Positions 46,601-58,552 of a stretch of 64,000 nt of DNA are shown piece after piece; the stretch's first letter is position 1; each line of letters begins with the position of its first letter. The translations under genes were made by a program, and so were the position numbers. Below the pieces are notes generated by a model, which saw only the letters and a list, made by a program, of their open reading frames with translations, had not been told where the DNA came from and did not search any database. Where the stretch lies: the NCBI RefSeq assembly GCF_040183065.1, contig NC_091117.1, forward strand, positions 108,616,001-108,680,000. The letters run 5' to 3'. The stretch is from Periplaneta americana (Eukaryota; Arthropoda; Insecta; Blattodea; Blattidae).

Positions 46601-46951
46601 AGACACCCGTACAGTGGAAGACCTTCATCTGCTGCACCAGCTGACTCTGTAATATTTTAAGAATGGAATTAATTCTTAAGATATTTAATTCTGGAGAAAG
46701 ATGATGTTTTATCATAAATGTGTGGACACTTCAAAGTCAGCAGCTGTAACAGTATTGTATTTTCTAACGTGCTATTAATCCAAACTCATTTTTAACAATA
46801 AGAAGGTAAAGCTGCAATAAAAAAGAGAGAGAAAAAACCAAGCAAATAGTTCTATTGTAAATAGAGTGTAGTCAGTTTCTGTTTTACCTTATGAAGAGAT
46901 ATTTTTCAGTTTTTCTGTACACAAGAAATCATTCACAAGTTTCAAAGTGAG
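43658..46951 (+). mobile_element. PIF/Harbinger copy C, partial, with internal inversion
   Basis: 43803-46951 matches the inner element from about 5315 to 8505 with a few percent differences. 43658-43795 matches about 5185-5313 in the opposite orientation, so the end was rearranged by an inversion. Both terminal repeats are absent. It includes the transposase exon relic (about 44380-44545), the SINE A copy (44740-44902) and a short poly-T. It is an older sibling of the tandem copies. Confidence 0.85.
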
Positions 46952-47704
46952 AAGTCTATCAGGTAGCCCAGCTGATTGCCGTAAGGCAACTAAACTCGCA
47001 AAATAATACTTTTTCTACTTCTACCGCATTGTTGATTATTCCGTTCTGGCCCCTAGTCGCTGTTCTCTCAATTAGTAAAACATTGTGTATTTCAAGTGCG
47101 TTGACTGGCAAGAAAGATAGCGTTTTGATATCGTACTTTACACCAATAACAGAGACATAGAATTGCTGCGTTTTATAGTTTAGTGAACTATGTTTAAACA
47201 TGGATTCATCGTCAGATAGTGAAATTGTTGCAGTACCGGTTCCAAAATTAATTTATTAGCAAATTGTTAAAACATAGGCTATTCGCGGTTAGTAAAAGAA
47301 AAAATTATTGTAGTGTTCACTGTATTGTATGTCCTTCTTATTTTAGTGTTTCTCACGGAGGCGAATAGGCCTATTACATTAAAAAGCACGTGAACACTGT
47401 GCAGAAAACTGCTATAAATCTTATGATAGGCTAAATTGTTGACAAGTCTAATGTCTTAGGTTAGCTTCTGATGTCCCGACTTCCCTCGCGGAAAACCTAG
47501 CAACTCTGCTGACAGAGAGACACGGTATTAAAGGTATCGCAAAGGAAGTATTGTTCCTTTAAGCAAAAACATTTAGCTTTCGGATACGCAATACAACACG
47601 TATTTAAATAGCGGTTTCGAAATCCCGCGCGTTTTCTACCTAACAAATAACTTCATCTCACTTAGCCCCAAATATTTTCCTAAGCTAATAATTATTAGCA
47701 TAGC

Positions 47705-47764
<60 letters not shown>

Positions 47765-48398
47765 ACTTTTCACGATGCGCTCTGGTACTATTTTATTTAC
47801 GACCACACCCCTGATCCTTGGCTCCTTCGAATGTCACAAGTCGGTTGTGTTCTGTAGCATATTAAATCTTTTCAAGGTCAGTGAATTCCCTAAACTACTA
47901 TTTAACTACATAGCAACACAATAGTAGGACTCTTACCCACGAATGAAATTTACGCATCTTGCTCGAAATTTTTCTGTGAACTGCGGCATGACCAAAACAT
48001 TCTCGGCCATTCCATAAAATAAGGACATTTTTACCTTAAAAGACGTTAAGGAAAAAACTATATATGAGTACTTCGTCAAATTTAAGCTCGTAACTAATGA
48101 GGTTTCAGTACTTTAAAATTTTGTCTGATGTATAAATTTAAATAGTTTTGAATAGTTTGTGTCAATGTTATATAACCAATTTTTTTCTAAAATTATCACA
48201 TGATTTCAACATTGTTATGTGCTATGTGGTGCATAGATATCAACTGCATCCATATTTTCAGCACTTAATGTTGTTAATAACAGAGGCCATCTACTATCTA
48301 AAGAGCTGTAAGTAAGTTTTGTTGAAATGCAAAGAGAAAAGTAAATTCAGAATGAAACATTACCTTTTTTGTCCCACCCGTAACACTCCCAGCATCCA
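46952..48398. other. Non-genic stretch with LINE shard and microsatellite
   Basis: At 47652-47686 a 35-base shard (TTAGCCCCAAATATTTTCCT) matches the LINE at about 32985-33015, directly before a TAA repeat (about 47700-47763). A short frame from ATG 47199 (MDSSSDSEIVAVPVPKLIY) ends after 19 codons; similar starts open some transposase genes, but nothing follows. Confidence 0.5.
47700..47763. repeat. (TAA)n microsatellite
   Basis: About 20 uninterrupted TAA or AAT triplets after the LINE shard. Confidence 0.95.
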
Positions 48399-48652
48399 CT
48401 GCTGTGGAGTAATGGTTAACATGCCTGACCATGAAACCAGCAGCCGGGGTACAAATCCTGGTTGGGGCAAGTTACCCGGTTGTGGTTTTTCTGGGGTTTT
48501 TCCTAAACCCAATAAGAGCAAATGCTGGGTAACTTTCGGCATTGGAATATAGACTCATTTCACTGGCATTATCACCTCCACCTCATTTAGACGCTATATA
48601 ACCATGGCAGTAGAAAAAGCGTCGTAAAATAACCAATAAAAAATAAAAGAAA
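48399..48652 (+). mobile_element. tRNA-derived SINE (family B)
   Basis: The head is tRNA-like: GCTGTGGAGTAATGGTTAAC (A-box region) and GGTACAAATCCTGG (B-box region) about 40 bases apart, the internal promoter of RNA polymerase III. The body follows with AGTTACCCGGTTGTGG, AAATGCTGGGTAACTTTCGG and CATTATCACCT, and the tail is A-rich (ACCAATAAAAAATAAAA). I recall this SINE as common in cockroach and related genomes, which is part of the case for the host. Confidence 0.9.
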
Positions 48653-48884
48653 AGAAAACACTGCCAACAACTTTTATTTAGTTATTTTGCTAGGTGAATT
48701 TATATTAGGGATGTTGGAAAAATGATTTATCATTTTGGAACCTTGATTACTTCATTAATATCGATATTAAAATTCTGATAATAACAGAAGAACAGAAAAT
48801 GTTTGATTAACATTTATCGCAAAAATGCTTTTCCAATTTTTGTCTCGCCCGTAAGAAATTCTATAAATATTATTTGAAATAGGT

Positions 48885-48885
<1 letters not shown>

Positions 48886-48958
<73 letters not shown>

Positions 48959-49312
48959 TAACAACAACAATAATAATCCGTGGCACCATAGCCCTTGAAG
49001 GGCCCAGACCGACCACCCAGCTGTTGGTCTCACATTCATATGCCGAAGCAGAGTTGGACGATCATCGAATCAGAATGGAGGTGTCGTGTGGTTAGCATGG
49101 TGATCCCCCCCAGCAATTATAGCTGGCTTTCGCAACCGGTTTTCGCTATCTGCCATAGCTCCCCAAGTGCATCATGATGCTGGGTGGGCACCGGTCCCAT
49201 ACACTGGCCGAAATTTGATGAGAAAATTTCTTCCCCCATGAAGACTCAAACCGGCATTCCGTAATGCGGTTCCCAGGCAGGATGCCTTAGACCACGACGC
49301 TACGGTGCGGAA
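48886..49312 (-). mobile_element. tRNA-derived SINE (family C) with TAA tail
   Basis: On the minus strand the head reads GCACCGTAGCGTCGTGGTCT (A box) and CCGGTTTGAGTCTTC (B box). It is followed by GGGGAAGAAATTTTCTCATC, TGTATGGGACCGGTGCCCAC, CTTGGGGAGCTATGG, and ends in CCATGGTGCCACGG-like sequence with a long TTA or TTG triplet tail, which is the microsatellite at 48886-48975. The leucine-run frame at 48767-49039 comes from this tail. Confidence 0.9.
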
Positions 49313-49847
49313 CATTTGAAATGAAATTTTAAAAGTTTAAATATCACGCATTATGTAGGGTAATATGCTTCATTTGAAGAATTCGAACTTGAAAGGTTAC
49401 ATTGCATTATTTAAAATAATATAGCAATTTGAAGTTAAAAACTGAGTAAGAATTTTCCACCTATTATGGAATGGCTGTCCTTTGTATCCAGTACATTTAG
49501 AACTTCTGTACCAAAATCCATTCAAAATTAATAAATTTAAAGGAAATCAATGCAAAAATAACAATAAATATTCACAAGAATAACTTAAAGATATCCAAGA
49601 AGTTCGACTCATCTTCAGAATATATCATATCTAAAGACCATTTCTGAACATTAAGTCCTATTTCATACAAATTGACAAAATATATCTTTAAATATCTTTT
49701 TAAAGTCTTTTCTTTGAGTTTAGCACTACATCTCTTGAGGTTTGGAAGTAAGCGTCCATAGAAATGAGTTTTGGCAAGTTCCAGTTTATAAATAGGGAAT
49801 ATATTTTAACAAATAAATCGGGAATAAGTTTAGGTTACTCTTGGACT

Positions 49848-49907
49848 CAGTGGCGGCTCATAAACATTCAATGCCTAGTGCCTGAAATAAGGAATAAACA
49901 GTAACAA

Positions 49908-49964
<57 letters not shown>
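49848..49964 (+). mobile_element. hAT-like left end (CAGTGGCGGCTC) and (ATT)n run
   Basis: CAGTGGCGGCTCATAAAC at 49848 repeats the end seen at 32246 and 62128. A matching right end was not found before 63186, which belongs to another copy, so this one is truncated. An ATT run follows at about 49909-49964. Confidence 0.55.
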
Positions 49965-50573
49965 CGTTATTAAACTAACCAAAATGTATACAACTGTATA
50001 CAAAGTTCAGACAAATTAGAGAAAAAATGCAGGCTTGTTAGTTAATAGGCAGGCTTTCAATCACTAATGTAATGTAATACCGGTAATAGGGCGAGTTGAA
50101 ACATCAGTTTTATGGTCAATAATGATAGAAACATAGTCTACAATGAATCATTAGTTCTTTTTTTACTTCTACATGGTACAATTTTAACATACAGTCAAGC
50201 AACTCGTTTTGTATCATTTTAGAATTAGGCCTACTCTTAAATGCTGTTGACTTGGTTAAATTCCGGTGCTCTTTTAATTTTTTAAGTATTTATCCAACTC
50301 AGAACTGAAGTGAACTAATTTACGAAACACACCCCTGTATTCTGTGTCATCGTATTAATCGTGCCTTCTTAATGCTAAATTTACTGCCGCATAAAATGTT
50401 ATACAATTTATTATTAAATGTAGGACATAGGCAAGACCGTCTCCAATACTCACACCATGGACTCAGACCTTAATGTAGGTATCGATAGTGGCCAAAATGG
50501 CGCCAATGGCGGTCCAAGCATGATTACCACGTGGTTTTGTTATGATATTTTCTTGTGTTAATTATGTAGTGAA
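49965..50573. other. Non-genic stretch
   Basis: No gene or clear repeat end recognised. Confidence 0.4.
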
Positions 50574-50983
50574 ATGGGCCGTTCGTGTCGTGTACCGGGT
50601 TGTAATTTTAATAGTGGAAAAGTGTCTCATATTTCAGCGTTTAAGTTCCCGAAAAATACAACTTTACTATGCGACAAATGGTTTAGGTGCATAATCGTGA
50701 CAATTTCAAAGTTATGAAAATTACAATTTGTTGTTGTTTAGTCACTGTCCGAAGACAGGTATGAACCTCACAAATGATACCAACAAAGCACCATTTATGA
50801 GGCAACTAAGCCAAGAGATAATGGGATAGAGTGGCCAGTTTCTATCCTCCTAAAATGACAGTGTTACACATAAAACATTTTGAACCTAGATTAGTTATTA
50901 GGAAAGATATTTTTCCTAACGTAAATTGTGATGTTTTTCTTATTCCTCGGAAATTTCGAATCTTACCAATGACGCCTAAATAA
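50574..50983 (+). pseudogene. THAP-domain gene fragment split by a SINE
   Basis: From ATG 50574: MGRSCRVPGCNFNSGKVSHI, SAFKFPKNTTLLCDKWFRC, the first two thirds of a THAP zinc domain. A frame change follows, then SINE A inserts after about 50722. Beyond the SINE the frame resumes as VLHIKHFEPRLVIRKDIFPN and continues to a stop at 50983. The expected Cys of the VCxKHF motif reads Leu. The repeat AAAATTACA / AAATGACA on the two sides is a probable SINE target duplication. The rest of the gene is not seen. Confidence 0.75.
50727..50867 (+). mobile_element. SINE family A copy inside the THAP fragment
   Basis: GTTGTTGTTTAGTCACTGTC, CGAAGACAGGTATGAACCTC, GGGATAGAGTGGCCAG. It lacks the distal part found in the 30.2 kb copy. 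Confidence 0.8.
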
Positions 50984-52298
50984 CTATATTTCCTAACCAA
51001 CTTTCATACCGTACTGTCAGTCATTCTGGCTCCCAGAAAGAATCCACATCAACGGAAAGGGGAACAGATGGAGAGAGAGAATAAGAATTTTCAGGGAATG
51101 GTGTGAAGGGGACATTATTAGCAGTTTCAAAGTGATATTCAGTAAAGAAAACTGTACAAAGGTTTTGAACGAGGGAAAAACATCTCAAACCAATTATCAA
51201 AAAAAGTGAAAAGAAGTCATGAAGAGTTAGGCCTATACTTGTTTTTTTTTGAAAGATGGGAAATGACAGGAGCGTTGCGATCGAAAAAACAATTAAATGT
51301 CACATACAGCGTATTCCGAATCTCACCGGACCGGTGGACAACAATGACGTCACGCTGCAACGGAATAGGAACAAAACTGCTGGAAGGATCGATGGCTGTC
51401 ATGACGACTGTGTAAGTTGTTATCTGTGCTATACTAGCAAAATTTTGCGAAATTTCCGTACTGCCATCTCGTTCAAAGAAAAGAGATCATAAACAACTTA
51501 TTTCTTGAACCGGTAGTAATAACTGGTCCGTTGACATGTTCGCTCATAAGCCATTAACATGTTTTTACGTTGTGTTCATTACAAACAATACTTACAGCAG
51601 AACTATAACCTTTTCGCTGTAAGAAAATCCTAATATAAACAATAGCACGTGAATGAAGTGAGGCTTCATTGGCCGCTGTTTGGCGCCATAGATTCTCAGT
51701 ACGTGTTCCCGCCTACTGTTGTACATTCTGTTTCATGTTAAACATTTCCTGCTACTCGTCAAGTAGGCCTAACCTCATTAATCCCCATTTCAGTTTGGTT
51801 GAGAGGTTTTCCCCTCTACTCACACTCTCTACCGTCAGTGAAGGGGAAGGTGCTACAGTCCGTCGTAAAAACGTTCTACTAATTGACTTACAACACAAAG
51901 TGTCAAAATCTATATTTCGAAAGTCTATACCAAGAAGTCAATTTTATTTTTATTACTGTCTATATGAATAATTTGCATATTAAAAATATTTAATGAGTTC
52001 AATATACGACAGTTACTTGTAACGTAAGAAGAAATAAATACTAAAACAGGCGTACAACTGACATATTAAATTTAAGTTTTTCGATCTTAATAAGCATAGG
52101 TAACTGAACCAGTAGTAATGCGTTTCTACGTTCAGCTACACAAAATATAGTACTATGCAGTGAATTTAAGTGGAATTATGAATAATAACATTATAATACA
52201 AAGCCTGTATTATGACATGCATTATAATAAAATTAGAACTAGAAATATTTTTATAGACTTTCATAATGTTTTGTGCGGAAATCAAGAATTAATTTAAA
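50984..52298. other. Non-genic stretch with a repeat also seen at the window end
   Basis: 51490-51570 (TAATAACTGGTCCGTTGACA, TAAGCCATTAACAT) matches the reverse strand of 63915-63985. GCGTATTCCGAATCTCA (about 51307) also recurs there, in a different order. Several open frames of 60-100 codons show no family resemblance. Confidence 0.5.
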
Positions 52299-52544
52299 TT
52301 AACATACCTCTTTACGTCTTATCTTATCACTATTATCACTATTATCTTCATCACCGTTCACCGCAGCTAATATTTTGTCTAAAGTTGGCAGTTCTTGACG
52401 AAAAAAGAATTGGTGAACTTTAGATCTTATTGCTGATTTTGTGAATTCGTCGTATTTTTCTAATAGTGGAACAGTTTTGCGAAATTTCACCGGACTCTTT
52501 AATTTATTGTCATTCATCTTCGCCTCTTTTCTGATGCGATAAAC
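52299..52544 (-). pseudogene. Tc1/IS630-like (DDE_3) protein, second part of split HTH region
   Basis: The minus strand reads VYRIRKEAKMNDNKLKSPV, EKYDEFTKSAIRSKVHQFFF, RQELPTLDKILAAVNGDED, then DKIRRKE with a donor-like GTATGT. The pattern with a basic helix and ELPTLDKIL matches the HTH part that precedes the DDE_3 domain in insect IS630/Tc1-related proteins. Its N-terminal part lies at 59443-59630, on the other side of the 6.9 kb P-like element. No DDE domain was found to the left. Confidence 0.65.
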
Positions 52545-53577
52545 CAAGGCTATCTCTAGTAAAGGCTGAGGCCTTAGACTTGGCAACGCCGCCTTCGCGG
52601 TCGGCCGACGTGCTGTTCTTAGAGAGAGTCTTATCTAAACACGATGGACTGAATGAAGCTGAACTCTTTAGCGATTTAAATATCACATTTCATAATAACG
52701 AAATATTATACTGAGTATTGCTTTTCTTCAGATTGTGTTCTAATTAAAGAATATGTTTAACCTAATGAAATTAATCATGCATAATCATTTACAATGCATT
52801 TTATTAGCACTCAAGGGTTGTTTAAATCCCTAAACAAAACAAATACCTTGAATACAATTCACATATTAAATCTTTAACATATTCTAACGCCTGGAGGGAA
52901 ATATTCAAGACAGAATATTAAGTTTTCTTTTGTTGTTGTGTGTCTCAACAGATTGAGTTCTTTTCTTACAATAATTACTCAGAACTATATAGCTAATTGT
53001 TTTTTTAGCCTTCTTCACAAACTTCAAACGATCGCTGTCGCAGAAGCATGATTCTTGAATTACATTGGATATTATTACGTCATTCTGGACTGCAATTTCA
53101 CTTAAGTGGCGAACAACGTCTGTCTGATCACACACAGTCAAAAACCAGCTTTCATATTTAACTGATACAAGAGTTTGTGCAATCCCCACTACATGCTTCC
53201 CTATAGACAAAATTATGTAAGACGGCACCGAAAGCCGACCCCTGTTCAGTATTTGGAAATGCTCATCTTGGCAGTCATCATTATTAACTAAAAACTCAGT
53301 ACAGTAAGTACAATTTACATTTGCAGCGAGCTTGAAACTTACGTAACCACATATGTACAAAAAGCCAGGCTCATCAAACTGAATATTTACAAGATAATTC
53401 CCTTCTAGAATCTCAAGAAACATTTCATGTTGTGGTACAGCAATAGTTTTACACTCTTTATCATTATCATTACGTTCACTAAGCTCTATGAAGTTCTTTG
53501 AGAAGGTAACAGCCCCATATCTCGCGGAATGAAGACCAAGAACATGTTTAATTCTTTTTTTTTTTTTTTTTTTTCAG

Positions 53578-53790
53578 CTTCGAGAATTTGAGTAACTGAT
53601 GAGACCGGAGGGAAAAAGACCTTTAGGGAGGCCGAAACGTAGATGGGAGGATAATATTAAAATGGATTTGAGGGAGGTGGGGTATGATGATAGAGACTGG
53701 ATTAATTTTGCACAGGATAGGGACCGCTGGCGGGCTTATGTGAGGGCGGCAATGAACCTTCGGGTTCCTTAAAAGCCATTTGTAAGTAAG
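53578..53790 (+). mobile_element. LINE 3' fragment inside the P transposase
   Basis: The plus strand encodes MRPEGKRPLGRPKRRWEDNI, KMDLREVGYDDRDWINFAQD and AYVRAAMNLRVP-stop, then AAAAGCCATTTGTAAGTAAG. A run of T (53558-53576) lies just before it. The sense is opposite to the host transposase. Best preserved of the short LINE tails. Confidence 0.88.
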
Positions 53791-54854
53791 TAAGATATAT
53801 TGTAATTACCTCCAGCAAGTTGCCTATACTGTCCAAATCTCATTTCCAAGTTATCACTTTCAAATTTCTCTGGTAACACATAGGATACATTAAACTCGCT
53901 AAGAGCATAAACTATTATTTCTTTTAAAACAAAGGTACAATGATACAGTGCATTGTAAGTATCAGATGTTAAACAGCCTGATAGAGAGTTTTCTTCAGCA
54001 AGCTCTTTCCACCGTGTAAGCCAGGAGAGGAAATTAGTTAAATAAATTAGCCTTTTGTCCTGAATGTCAGAGAATGGTTGTTGCAGTTCATTGAGTTTCA
54101 AAATATGAGTTAGAGGTCGCTTGGTGTTAATGATATACCACCACATTAATATGATTTTTACGAAATAAGCTGGACCTGTACATTCGTATTTATGAAGTGC
54201 TGAAACTGTAGTTTCATGAAATAGATTAGCTACAAGAGACACTTTCTGACGTTCAAAAGTGTTTGGATACAAAGTCTTGTGACTTGACTTTGGAGCTGCC
54301 TTTATTAGTAAATTTGACTCTCTTTTGTACAACTCTATAATGTCCGTAAATTTTGCTTCAGTAGTTTTGTTGAAATCATTGTTATTAACATCAATAACTT
54401 CGTTACTACAGGATTCCAAATCGGTCCAAAAAGGGACGTAAAATATCTTAGAAGGGTTTTTTTTTTAGGTTAATCCAATTGTTTCTTATGTTCTTAAAAA
54501 CATGTACACTGTCGTAAAGTACAAATGTTTTAAAGGGATTGCCTTCAACTTGGAAATAATACTTAGAATCTGAGCCTTTTGTTAACTCATTAAACATGAC
54601 TCTGTTAACTCTATTATTATCGCTAATAACAGACAGAACGTTCAAACCACATAACTGAATCTGTTGTATTACACTTTTTGTAAATGCTGCTAGTTCAGAT
54701 CCCTTTAATTGTTTTACTGGAATTAGTCTTACAACTTCCTTAAAGCTACCGAATGCAGAACTAACTAAGAAACAAACCACTGTCTTAGCAATTTTTTCCG
54801 TATCATTCGTTGCAACTCCAAATATACTTCCATTCTTGAAGTCTTGAAGCCTTA

Positions 54855-56211
54855 GGCCCGGTTGCAGAAACGCAAATCAAATCAGTCCCTGATCGCCAAT
54901 CAGTTGATGTCTGATTTATTTGATTGTTCATTGCGTTGCACAAACGTGAATCTCCAATCAACTTGTCTCAATTTACTAATTGCTGATTTAAGAAAGAAAT
55001 ACATTTGACAACAGCGCTATTTAGCAACCACAGCCAATTTGATGCTCTTTAAAAGTCGCGAAACGAATGCATCAAGTGGGCGGTGACTAGGAAAACAAGT
55101 GAATGTTTTGCTGTTTTGTTGCTTTTTGTAGAAAGGAAACAGGCGGATTCTATTTGTATATAGACTACAATATAGTGAAAGAAAATGAAGGAGAAAAAAA
55201 AAGTGAGGGGGCTTCTGTTGTGGGATTTGCTAGGGGAATCGACAAGAAATTGGAATATGCATAGCCTCCATAACCCAAAATAATTCCATTTCCCATCTCT
55301 CTGTTTACAAATGGAGCTCGTAACCTACTCATTAAAAATAATGTGTTGTCATGTGTAGAACTCTGCCATTGGGCTACAACATTCCAGAATTTCAATGATG
55401 GTGTAGTCTACATATTGCCTGTATATTCACAGAAAAGAAACCTTTTCTATTTCGATAAAGTTCGGCATCATTTCAACCAGGTGATTGGATGGGGATGTGA
55501 GCAGTCTATACAATCAATATTAGGCTACTCTTGGAAATCCTGATATGGCTGAAAATTCTCTCTGGATTTCAAATCGTTCCTTGTTTGAAGTTTGGGGATT
55601 TATGAGACCCTGCCATAACAAAGCAATTTCATACGTAACATTCCTAACTACTCGGCAAATAGTTGATTTGTGGACCCTAACAAGATAACCCAAGACCGCC
55701 TGAAAAATTCCAACAGCATAAAATCTCAGCATTATTAGAACTTGGTTCATAGGAGAAAGTGGAAGGTTTTGGATTTATCTGTCTGCATATATTTGTTTCA
55801 ATTTTTGAAAGTAACAAAACACAGGAATCCTTACTTAACCTAAATCTTTGCTCAAATTCTCTGTCATTACACATAAAAACAATTCATGTCTATCACGGAA
55901 ACGCCTTCTTCTTAATAATATTTTTTTCATTTAAAATTTCTTCATCAGAAGAATCCATTATGTCGAAAACAATATTGTTACGCTATAACTATTTACTATA
56001 TAATACTGCATTATAAACAAAACAACATAAATAGCCTGCTTGATCGATGATCAATGACTTAACCAGCAAAAATCTGTTGATCAAATCTGATGGAAGACTG
56101 ATTTCCGATCAAACACTGATTGTTCTTTCTGCAACAGAAATAGAACTGATGGCCAATCAAACCCTCCTTGATTGCCAATCATATTTTGATCGGTGTTTCT
56201 GCAACCGGGCC
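54855..56211 (-). mobile_element. PIF/Harbinger element 3, 1.36 kb, internally deleted
   Basis: Inverted ends GGCCCGGTTGCAGAAACG-like, flanked by TTA on the left and TAA on the right. The minus strand has relics of a HARBI1-type transposase: DREFEQRFRLSKDSCVLLLS, MNQVLIMLRFYAVGIFQAVL, RVHKSTICRVVRNV, HIPIQSPG, NDAELYRNRKGFFSVNIQAI, VAQWQSSTHDNTLF, GYGGYAYSNFLSIPLANPTT. Several stops and frame shifts occur and the C-terminal part with the catalytic Glu is absent. Subterminal DNA is rich in short TGATTGGC-like repeats. It is a third Harbinger family in this window, unrelated in end sequence to the other two. Confidence 0.87.
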
Positions 56212-57666
56212 TAAACTTTGTTTCACATGAATCTCATCTACCTGCAAATTTACGATTCTTTCGGTCGGTTTCAGACAATCCCTCAACCATATTTTTCAGG
56301 AAATTATTGGTTTCTACTTCCGTATTAGGAGATATAGAGAAGGCTGCAGATAATTTTTGTAAAACTTTGGATGAGGCAGTGTCAAGATGTTATTTAACCT
56401 AATACCTTGGTAACATTTTACAGATTGCATATAAATTAAAAATTCATTCAGGATTGTTGTGACATTGTACTTTGGCTTTTTAAAAATGTTATTAAAAACT
56501 GATCATGGAGTAGACTGAGTTTTTAAATGCCTTATCAGAACTCTCATCCACACCGTTTTATAACACAGACTTTAACTTTTCAAATAACTTATCTATCAAG
56601 TTAATTAAAAAAACTCTTATCATTATTAATGACATCATGAAAATTGTCACAGTATTTAAACGCCGCCTGTAACTGGCTCCATTCACTCAGAACTGAGTTC
56701 CTAAAAATAAGTTTGTTATCAGTAAGTACACTTGCATTAGGCATTATTCCACCGTTGACATGAAGTAGTAAGATCCTTATTTATTCTAATACTACTACCA
56801 ACCTTGGGAATAGTTGTAAAATATAATTTATATAAGATATAATAAACACTATCAGTTGTATGTACACGCCAGTCTTGCGAATAAGACAGAACCTTCGAAC
56901 GCACATTTAATAAAAGGTTTTCATAGGAAGTAACTTTATTTTCCTCTTCAATTCGTCTTTTCTCGTCTTCTTCTGCAGTCTTCAGTCGCTTCTCCACTTC
57001 CTTTCTTCTTTCCTTCGGAGACTTTCTTTTCACACTCGTTAATGCTGAGGTAAGAAGGCAAGCCAGGAAACAGTCTTGGAACTGCACTTTCACTTAAAAT
57101 AGGAGTTGCAAGTACACGCTCACATTGTTTTCCATCCTTATCAACATATTTTTCAACGGTAATTAAGTCGGAATCACGAAAATGTTTTATGCACACAATG
57201 CATCTGTCATTTGGTTTCCAATTGGCACGTGGAATAGCACGAGTCCATTCTTCTCTAAGTGCAATTTGTTTAGGAAATTTAAATGATCGAACATAGCCCT
57301 CCGTTTTAATTGACGAGGCATAATTGCTTTTACACCCGGGTACCACACAAGAACTAGGCATTTTCACATACGACACAAATATAATCTCCTACTTAGAACC
57401 GCTAATTTAACATTCTAATGACAAGCATCACAGATAACTTCCTTGCAATAAATGGCACGAGTGACCGACTGTAGCACATCGCTCCGACGTTGCCAATTTT
57501 CGCACGCCGCCACAGTCTTATACATACAGTCGCGCAACTTCAACATTTTTTTTGCCAACATTCGCGACACTAGCGCCCAAGCGGCAGGCAAGGCACTGGT
57601 CATAGGGTTGATACAGCCAGCAAGTGCTTTAAAGGGTTACGAGATGTTATAATAACGTTTTAATCA

Positions 57667-57786
57667 TGCGTCGGAATAAAGGCAATGTGTGCAATGACGA
57701 AAATTGCAGTAACAACAAGTTTAAATCTCCGAATTTGTCGTTCTTCAGATTCCCTAAAGACCAAGAGAAAATCATAACTCAGTCAT
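57667..57786 (+). pseudogene. THAP domain N-terminal fragment on the opposite strand
   Basis: From ATG 57667: MRRNKGNVCNDENCSNNKFK, then LSFFRFPKDQEK and a stop after TQS. The CxxxxC, Asn and FFRFPKD features match the first half of a THAP domain. It lies inside the P-like element but runs opposite to its transposase, between the two inverted 95-bp blocks, so it may belong to a different inserted or inverted unit. Confidence 0.6.
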
Positions 57787-58330
57787 AACCAATAATCCAC
57801 GTTGTAGATAGCCTACGTATTGTGTTCTATAAAACATTTATTAGTTATCGGTTACCTATTTGTATGTCAGGAAGAACAGTTTAAATAAAAACAAAGTAAA
57901 TACCTGTTACAGTATATTATTTTTTTGCAGAGATCATATGTGTAAATGTGTAAGCATTCCGATTTTGGATAATATATCTACAGTTTTTAATGCAAGTAAT
58001 TCCATAATTTTTGTATTCGTGTTTTTTTCTTTATATTTTTAAAAAGTTGAATGTTATATAGCATTCAAGTAGGTATCATGGTATTAATTTTGCAAGAATT
58101 CATGGAGTATAGTAATCCTTTTGCAAAATATTCACTTCTTGAATAAATCCAGACTGTGTCGATAAATTTCTGATGTGTTAGTGTAGATTCATGTGGCAGA
58201 CGTATTAAGTTCTCAAGAAATAAAAGAGCCTTTTTAAATTTAATATAAAAAGCAATCTTTTCTGTAATAATTTGCATGACTGTTATTGGTGTTGATTTTA
58301 CATTCCCAGTGATTATTTGAGCCATTCAGT

Positions 58331-58552
58331 GCAGAAGTGGTGTAAGTCAAAAGCAGGTAATGAGGTTTAAAGTAAGAATTCTGTAAAATACAGCGCAAAG
58401 TAGCAATTAATATATCCTTCGTTCTATTCACCGACTATTAATAGTTTAAATACATTCAATATTAACTGCCACTTTGCGCTGTATTTTACAGAATGTTTAC
58501 TTTAACCCCTAATTACCCATTATTGACTTACATCACTTCTGCTCTGAAAATA
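58331..58552. mobile_element. Foldback MITE, about 222 bp
   Basis: The arms (GCAGAAGTGGTGTAAGTCA, TCTGTAAAATACAGCGCAAA) are inverted repeats over about 80 bp with few mismatches and a short loop. No target duplication was settled. Confidence 0.85.

Larger units (their letters stand above)
52905..57361 (-). pseudogene. THAP-type P transposase, decayed, hit by two insertions
   Basis: From ATG 57361: SSCVVPGCKSN, FKFPKQ, W, VCIKHF and AVPRLFPGLPSYLS, a complete THAP zinc domain with its closing motif. After a frame shift near 57025 comes a charged coiled coil (RRKEVEKRLKTAEEDEKRRI). Further pieces are INKDL, GGIMPNASVLTDNKLIFRNS and, after more frame changes, VNLQVDEIHVKQSL with the first catalytic Asp. 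Harbinger element 3 interrupts there. It resumes with SIFGVATNDTEKIAK, VISDNNRVN (second Asp), LYDSVHVFKNIRNNW, then NLEMRFGQYRQLAGGNY with the last acidic residue. A LINE cuts in after NYNIS. Frame 53558-52905 (HVLGLHSARYGAVTFSKN to RKLNILS) is the C-terminus. It is clearly of the P family but only distantly like the element at 18796. Inactive. Confidence 0.85.

Noticed and set aside
46959-47201. 80-codon minus frame after Harbinger copy C
   Set aside because: No recognisable domain, no matching gene structure; kept as non-genic.
51669-51971. 100-codon plus frame
   Set aside because: No family resemblance, low-complexity end, no supporting splice or promoter signal.
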